A stretch of DNA of 17,363 nucleotides from an uncultured Beijerinckiaceae bacterium (lineage in GTDB: Bacteria > Pseudomonadota > Alphaproteobacteria > Rhizobiales > Beijerinckiaceae): assembly GCA_937863205.1 (NCBI GenBank), contig CALMGA010000213.1, forward strand, positions 41,421 through 58,783, in the 5' to 3' direction. Shown here piece after piece: positions 13,383 through 17,363 of this stretch; position 1 is the first letter of the stretch; each line of letters opens with the position of its first letter. The position numbers were made by a program, and so were the translations under genes. A model generated the notes under the pieces. The model made no database searches, was not told the DNA's origin, and saw nothing but the letters and a program-made list of their open reading frames with translations.

Positions 13383-15611
13383 ATGATGCGGCAATACGAG
13401 CTGGTCGACCGGGTCCGGCGATACAACTCCCAAACGGACGAGGTGCTCCTCAACCGCGCCTACGTCTACGCGATGAAGGCCCACGGCGCCCAGACCCGCG
13501 CCTCGGGCGACCCTTACTTCTCGCACCCGCTCGAAGTCGCGGCGATCCTGACCGACCTGCACCTCGATGATGCCACCATCGTGGCCGCCGTGCTTCACGA
13601 CGTCATCGAGGACACGGAGTCGACGCGCGAGGAGATCGACCGGCTGTTTGGCCGCGAGATCGGCTCGCTCGTTGACGGACTCACCAAGCTCAAGCGCATC
13701 GATCTCGTATCCAAGCGCGCGGCGCAGGCCGAGAACTTCCGCAAGCTGCTGCTCGCCATCGCCGCCGACGTGCGCGTTTTGCTGGTGAAGCTTGCCGACC
13801 GGCTGCACAACATGCGCACGTTGCATTTCATGGCCGCGGACAAGCGCGCCCGCATTTCGGAAGAAACACTGGAAATCTACGCGCCGCTCGCCGGGCGCAT
13901 GGGCATGCAGAGCCTGCGCGACGAGTTGGAGGACCTCGGCTTCCGCACCCTGATGCCCGAGGCCTACGCGACCGTCGCCGCCCGGCTCAACGACGTCGGC
14001 CGCGACAACGGCGGCCGCATCACCGCCATCGAGGACGAAATCGCGGCAGCGCTGGCGGCCGGGGGCCTGCGCGCGGAGGTCCGCGGCCGGCAGAAGCAGC
14101 CCTATTCCGTTTGGCGCAAGATGGAGCGCAAATCCATCACCTTCGAGCAGATCTCCGACATCTTCGGTTTCCGCATCATCGTGGGTACCGATGGCGAATG
14201 CTACCGCGCGCTCGGCGTGCTGCACACCCGCTGGCGCTCGGTGCCGGGCCGCTTCAAGGACTACATCTCGACGCCCAAGCCCAACGACTACCGATCCATC
14301 CACACCACCGTGGTCGGCCCAGGGCGGCAAAGGGTTGAGCTGCAGATCCGCACCGGAGCCATGAACGAGGTGGCCAGCAACGGCATCGCCGCCCACGTCC
14401 TCTACAAGGAGGGTTTCACCCGCAATTCCGCCGGGCTGCAAACCGAAAGCCAAGCCTTCGACTGGCTGCGCCGTACCATCGAGCAGCTCGCCGAAGGCTC
14501 GTCGCCGGAAGAGTTCCTGGAACACACCAAGCTCGAACTGTTCCATGACCAGGTGTTCTGCTTCACCCCGAACGGCCGCCTGATCGCCCTGCCGCGCGGC
14601 GCCACCGCGATCGACTTCGCCTATGCCGTGCACACCGACGTCGGCAACACCGCCGCCGCCGCCAAGATCAACGGCCGCGCCGAGCCGCTGCTGAGCGAGT
14701 TGCAGAACGGCGATCAGGTCGAGATCGTGCGTCAGGAGGGTCAGGTGCCGCCGGCGGTGTGGGAAACGCTGGTGGTGACGGGCAAGGCCCGCGCGGCGAT
14801 CCGGCGGGCGACGCGCGAGGCGCTGCGCGCGCAATACGCCGGTCTCGGCCGCCAGATCGTCGCCCGCGCCTTCGAGCGCGCCGGGCGTCCCTTCGCCGAG
14901 GACAAGCTGAAGGCGGCGCTGCCGCGCTTCGCCCGCGCCAGCGTCGAGGAGGTTCTGGCGGCGGTCGGGCGCGGCGAGATGTTCTCCGGCGACATCCTCA
15001 AGGGAATCTATCCCGACGTCACCGATGAGCGGCGGCCGGACGAGCGCCGGCCGGTGGCGGCGCTGCGGGCCGGCAGCGAGGGCGGCTGGTTCGGGAGCAA
15101 AAGCAACCGCAACCTCGTGTTCCACCTGCCCGGCGCCAGCTCGGAGATCGACTGGAAGATGATGGTCAAGACCGGGCTCTACCCCGACCTTCCCGTGCAC
15201 TACGCGCCCAACGGCGGCGCCCTGCCGGGGGACCGCATCGTCGGCATCCTCGATCCGGAGAAGTCGATCACCATCTACCCCATCCAGTCGCCGGACCTGA
15301 CCGCCTTCGACGACCAGCCCGAGCGCTGGCTCGACGTGCGTTGGAACATCAACGACGACGAGCGGCAGTTCTTTCCCGCCAAGCTGGAGATCCTCGCCAT
15401 CAACGAGCCGGGCACGCTAGGCACCATCGCCACCGTGATCGGCGAGAACGGCGCCAACATCGACAACATCGTGATGCGACCGAACTCGCCGGAAACGCGC
15501 CTCCTCGTCGCCGACGTCGAGGTGAGCGACGTCAAGCACCTGAGCTCGATCGTGTCGCAGCTGCGGGCCCGCCCGATCGTCAGCAAGGTCGAACGGATCA
15601 ACGGTTCATGA
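13383..15611 (+). CDS. rsh: Bifunctional (p)ppGpp synthetase/hydrolase, RelA/SpoT family
   Basis: This 742-residue long-form Rsh makes and degrades (p)ppGpp in the stringent response. The HD hydrolase domain is intact (H48 in [12 protein letters not shown] 72-73 in [10 protein letters not shown]139 in [10 protein letters not shown]). The synthetase domain has [18 protein letters not shown] with R290, K292 and D293, the RxKD form of bifunctional enzymes, and E319 in VELQIRT. A TGS domain spans about 390-450 ([10 protein letters not shown]...NGDQVEIV) and an ACT domain about 667-742 ([27 protein letters not shown]). The segment after the catalytic Glu reads [16 protein letters not shown], with Ser where the family usually has Glu. 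The first of two adjacent ATGs is used; the ribosome site is weak. pdxJ overlaps by ATGA. Confidence 0.95.
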   Translation: MMRQYELVDRVRRYNSQTDEVLLNRAYVYAMKAHGAQTRASGDPYFSHPLEVAAILTDLHLDDATIVAAVLHDVIEDTESTREEIDRLFGREIGSLVDGLTKLKRIDLVSKRAAQAENFRKLLLAIAADVRVLLVKLADRLHNMRTLHFMAADKRARISEETLEIYAPLAGRMGMQSLRDELEDLGFRTLMPEAYATVAARLNDVGRDNGGRITAIEDEIAAALAAGGLRAEVRGRQKQPYSVWRKMERKSITFEQISDIFGFRIIVGTDGECYRALGVLHTRWRSVPGRFKDYISTPKPNDYRSIHTTVVGPGRQRVELQIRTGAMNEVASNGIAAHVLYKEGFTRNSAGLQTESQAFDWLRRTIEQLAEGSSPEEFLEHTKLELFHDQVFCFTPNGRLIALPRGATAIDFAYAVHTDVGNTAAAAKINGRAEPLLSELQNGDQVEIVRQEGQVPPAVWETLVVTGKARAAIRRATREALRAQYAGLGRQIVARAFERAGRPFAEDKLKAALPRFARASVEEVLAAVGRGEMFSGDILKGIYPDVTDERRPDERRPVAALRAGSEGGWFGSKSNRNLVFHLPGASSEIDWKMMVKTGLYPDLPVHYAPNGGALPGDRIVGILDPEKSITIYPIQSPDLTAFDDQPERWLDVRWNINDDERQFFPAKLEILAINEPGTLGTIATVIGENGANIDNIVMRPNSPETRLLVADVEVSDVKHLSSIVSQLRARPIVSKVERINGS

Positions 15612-16372
15612 GCACGCCGCCCTCGCGCCTCCGGTTGGGCGTCAACGTCGACCACGTCGCCACCGTGCGCAACGCGCGGGGCGGCGCCGTGCCCGATCCC
15701 GTGCGCGCCGCCCTGCTGGCGCAGGAGGCCGGCGCCGACGGCATCACCGCTCACCTGCGCGAGGACCGCCGTCACATCCGCGACGACGACATGCGCCGCC
15801 TCAAGGCGGCGCTGCGCGTGCCGCTGAACTTCGAGATGGCCGCCACCGACGAGATGGTGGCCACCGCCATCGCCACCCGCCCGCACGCCGCCTGCCTGGT
15901 GCCGGAAAAGCGCAGCGAGCGCACCACGGAGGGCGGCCTCGACGTGATCGGCGGCCACGACCACTTGTCCAAGGTGACGGCGGAACTGGCGGTGGTGGCG
16001 ATCCGGGTGTCGCTGTTCATCGAGCCGACCGCGCAGGCCGTCCGCGCGGCACGCTCGATCGGCGCCCCGGTCGTCGAGCTGCACACCGGCGCCTGGTGCG
16101 AGGCGCTGGCGCACGGCGAGGCGCGCGCGTCGCACGAGTTCGAGCGGCTGCGCCTCGCCGCCGCGGAAGCCGAGGCACAGGGCCTGGAGTGCCACGCCGG
16201 CCACGGGCTGGACTATGAAACGGCGTGCACCATCGCGGCACTGCCGCAGTTGCGCGAGCTGAACATCGGCCACTTCCTGATCGGCGAGGCGATCTTCACC
16301 GGCCTGAGCGAGGCGATCCGGCAGATGCGCGACGCCATGGAGGCGGGGCGGGCAGGGGCGCACGCCCGGTGA
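15608..16372 (+). CDS. pdxJ: Pyridoxine 5'-phosphate synthase
   Basis: PdxJ joins 1-deoxy-D-xylulose 5-phosphate and 3-amino-2-oxopropyl phosphate to form pyridoxine 5'-phosphate, the last ring-forming step of the DXP-dependent vitamin B6 route. The 254-residue product has the family signatures [17 protein letters not shown] near residue 8, [16 protein letters not shown] at about 37-52, [38 protein letters not shown], and C-terminal [12 protein letters not shown] and [12 protein letters not shown]. Length is normal (about 240-255). Its ATG overlaps the rsh stop (ATGA at 15608-15611), so translation is coupled. It lies upstream of acpS, the usual partner, but a small membrane gene intervenes. 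Confidence 0.96.
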   Translation: MSTPPSRLRLGVNVDHVATVRNARGGAVPDPVRAALLAQEAGADGITAHLREDRRHIRDDDMRRLKAALRVPLNFEMAATDEMVATAIATRPHAACLVPEKRSERTTEGGLDVIGGHDHLSKVTAELAVVAIRVSLFIEPTAQAVRAARSIGAPVVELHTGAWCEALAHGEARASHEFERLRLAAAEAEAQGLECHAGHGLDYETACTIAALPQLRELNIGHFLIGEAIFTGLSEAIRQMRDAMEAGRAGAHAR

Positions 16373-16405
16373 AAACGCGGCAGCGACCCGCGACACCGCC
16401 GTTCT

Positions 16406-16421
16406 CGCCGACGCGTCGGCG
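16406..16421. terminator. 16-bp perfect palindrome after pdxJ
   Basis: CGCCGACGCGTCGGCG (16406-16421) is a perfect palindrome 33 bp after the pdxJ stop. As RNA it gives a 6-bp stem with a CGCG loop. It could stop or stabilise the rsh-pdxJ transcript, or be a protein site. No T run follows. Confidence 0.35.
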
Positions 16422-16530
16422 CTGGCGACCGATGCCGCCGACATCGAAGAGGATCATGCTTCGATCCACTCGCTTCCATGCCGGTTTCGAGAAACGGGAG
16501 CGCTGGGCTGGCCGAAGGACTTGACGAAGG

Positions 16531-16606
16531 GCCGCCTCGGTCTGTTGAACGGCGAACGCGTTGAGCAACCGGGCGCAAGCGACTTGCCCCTTTCGACCGA
16601 GGCGGC
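16531..16606 (+). promoter_or_regulatory. 12-bp inverted repeat sequestering the ribosome site of the DUF3592-like gene
   Basis: GCCGCCTCGGTC (16531-16542) is the exact reverse complement of GACCGAGGCGGC (16595-16606). The right arm ends 3 bases before ATG 16610 and contains GAGG (16599-16602), the only plausible ribosome site. Between the arms a smaller hairpin, GCAAG (16575-16579) with CTTGC (16583-16587) and flanking G/C pairs, is followed by TTT. The layout allows an RNA fold that hides the ribosome site. The repeat is seen; regulation is inferred. Confidence 0.4.
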
Positions 16607-16609
16607 TCG

Positions 16610-17002
16610 ATGGCTTTCCTGCTCGGCCTCGTCGTGATCGTCGCCGCGCTGTGGGGGTTCGGCACTTGCAGGAAACGCTTCAAGATCTGGCGAGCGGGTA
16701 ACTGGACGAGAGTTCAAGCCGCAGCGGAAAACCTCAAGGTGACCTGTCATGACGATCCCCGAAGGGTCGCCGGCGGCGGATGCCTGATCGAATTCGACTA
16801 CCGCTATCTGCATGAGGGTGGAGCGTATCGAAACAGCGCCCACTTTCTGAGCTTCACGAAAGACGCCGCCGAGACGATGGCGCAGAACCTCGAAGCCAAA
16901 GGGCTGGCAGTCTGCTACGATCGGGCGAACCCGCAAAGATCGGTGTTCTTCTACGACGAGGTGTGGGCCGCGCTGGATGCGCCAGTCGATCCGCAGCCTT
17001 GA
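16610..17002 (+). CDS. Small membrane-anchored protein, DUF3592-like
   Basis: The 130-residue product has one N-terminal membrane segment (AFLLGLVVIVAALWGFG, residues 2-18), a short basic stretch, and a soluble domain of alternating strands: GNWTRVQAAAENLKVTC, CLIEFDYRYLHEGGAYRNSAHFL, then AVCYDRANPQRSVFFYDEVW. The pattern of a Y-x-Y strand, an SxxxxF segment and a late 'YDPxxPxxSVL'-like segment (here CYDRANPQRSVFF) is that of DUF3592, whose function is unknown. Two soluble-domain cysteines are present. The ATG at 16610 has GAGG 7 bases upstream, inside one arm of an inverted repeat. It sits between pdxJ and acpS, which are usually direct neighbours in this group. Confidence 0.7.
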   Translation: MAFLLGLVVIVAALWGFGTCRKRFKIWRAGNWTRVQAAAENLKVTCHDDPRRVAGGGCLIEFDYRYLHEGGAYRNSAHFLSFTKDAAETMAQNLEAKGLAVCYDRANPQRSVFFYDEVWAALDAPVDPQP

Positions 17003-17158
17003 GCAAGCCTGCCGAGGTCTTCGGTGTCGCGCCGCCTGTCCAGGAGGGCGGAGCGATTGGATGGTCCTGCCGCTGAAGTCTTCGCCGCCGTGGTGAAAAG
17101 CTCCTCCTCCGCCGCGACCGCTCGATCCCGCACCAAGCCCTTGGATGAGGGATAGGCG

Positions 17159-17363
17159 ATGATCCTCGGCATCGGCACCGATCTCTGCAATATCGATCGG
17201 GTCGCGCAATCGCTGGAGCGCTACGGCGAGCGCTTCACCCATCGTTGCTTCACGGAGGCCGAGCGCCGCCGCGCCGAGGGCAGGGCAGGGCGCGCGGCGA
17301 CCTATGCCAAGCGCTTCGCCGCCAAGGAGGCCTGCGCCAAGGCGCTCGGCACCGGCATCAGCC
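17159..17363 (+). CDS. acpS: Holo-[acyl-carrier-protein] synthase (partial, cut by the right edge)
   Basis: AcpS transfers 4'-phosphopantetheine from CoA to the acyl carrier protein for fatty acid synthesis. The 68 visible residues begin [15 protein letters not shown], with the metal-binding Asp of GTDLxxIxR at position 8, continue with [15 protein letters not shown], and reach [19 protein letters not shown], which holds the second metal ligand, Glu in KEA. This is the family's N-terminal half; the full protein is about 120-140 residues. The ATG at 17159 has GAGGG 7-8 bases upstream. In Hyphomicrobiales acpS is normally followed by lepB, rnc and era, which would lie outside the window. Confidence 0.94.
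   Translation, partial: MILGIGTDLCNIDRVAQSLERYGERFTHRCFTEAERRRAEGRAGRAATYAKRFAAKEACAKALGTGIS

Noticed and set aside
12846..15200. 784-codon minus-strand frame
   Set aside because: Antisense to rpoZ and rsh, whose products are clear; open only because of GC-rich third positions.
16454..17242. 262-codon minus-strand frame opposite the DUF3592-like gene and acpS
   Set aside because: The plus-strand genes have family motifs and ribosome sites; this frame has neither and ends inside the acpS coding region.
1..17363. CRISPR array, insertion sequence, prophage or toxin-antitoxin genes
   Set aside because: No regularly spaced repeats, no transposase or integrase motifs, and no recognisable toxin or antitoxin family; the NYN gene is paired with a DNA glycosylase, not an antitoxin-like gene.

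Overview
The window is GC-rich bacterial chromosome. Gene content and order point to an alphaproteobacterium of the Hyphomicrobiales (Rhizobiales). The order dapA, smpB, [uracil-DNA glycosylase and NYN gene on the other strand], rpoZ, rsh, pdxJ, (small membrane gene), acpS is the familiar arrangement of that group. A palindromic repeat of the GCATCGGA...TCCGATGC type, common in the same order, sits between two convergent genes. The species cannot be read from the sequence. Family assignments come from recognising motifs by eye; no database search was run.

Region 1 (1-890): the tail of an unidentified gene, then tRNA-Trp(CCA), whose 3' end is carried on into three perfect copies of a 15-bp tandem repeat, then a small secreted protein of unknown function. 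Region 2 (887-3483): a minus-strand pair, a lytic transglycosylase followed by a DUF2161 PD-(D/E)XK-like protein, and two plus-strand genes for small exported proteins. Region 3 (3484-3692): about 200 bp of stacked palindromic repeats between convergent genes. Region 4 (3692-7156): a minus-strand pair (alpha/beta hydrolase, then UbiH-type FAD hydroxylase), divergent from a stand-alone response regulator; then about 390 bp with no convincing gene, and a DCC-family (DUF393) CxxC protein.

Region 5 (7283-11249): a large Slt70-like lytic transglycosylase divergent from dapA-smpB. It joins cell-wall turnover, diaminopimelate synthesis and trans-translation. Region 6 (11298-12605): a minus-strand NYN-domain putative ribonuclease plus a family 5 Fe-S uracil-DNA glycosylase, 9 bp apart. 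Region 7 (12606-17363): a comparatively AT-rich intergenic stretch with a good sigma70-like promoter candidate, then rpoZ, the bifunctional (p)ppGpp synthetase/hydrolase gene, pdxJ (ATGA overlap), a DUF3592-like membrane protein whose ribosome binding site lies inside one arm of a 12-bp inverted repeat, and the start of acpS, cut by the window edge.

Most of the window is core housekeeping sequence. I see no prophage, insertion sequence, CRISPR array or recognisable defence island. The items most worth a second look are the tRNA 3'-end tandem duplication, the nested palindromes at 3500-3691, the conserved-looking NYN/UDG pair, and the structured leader in front of the DUF3592-like gene that separates pdxJ from acpS.
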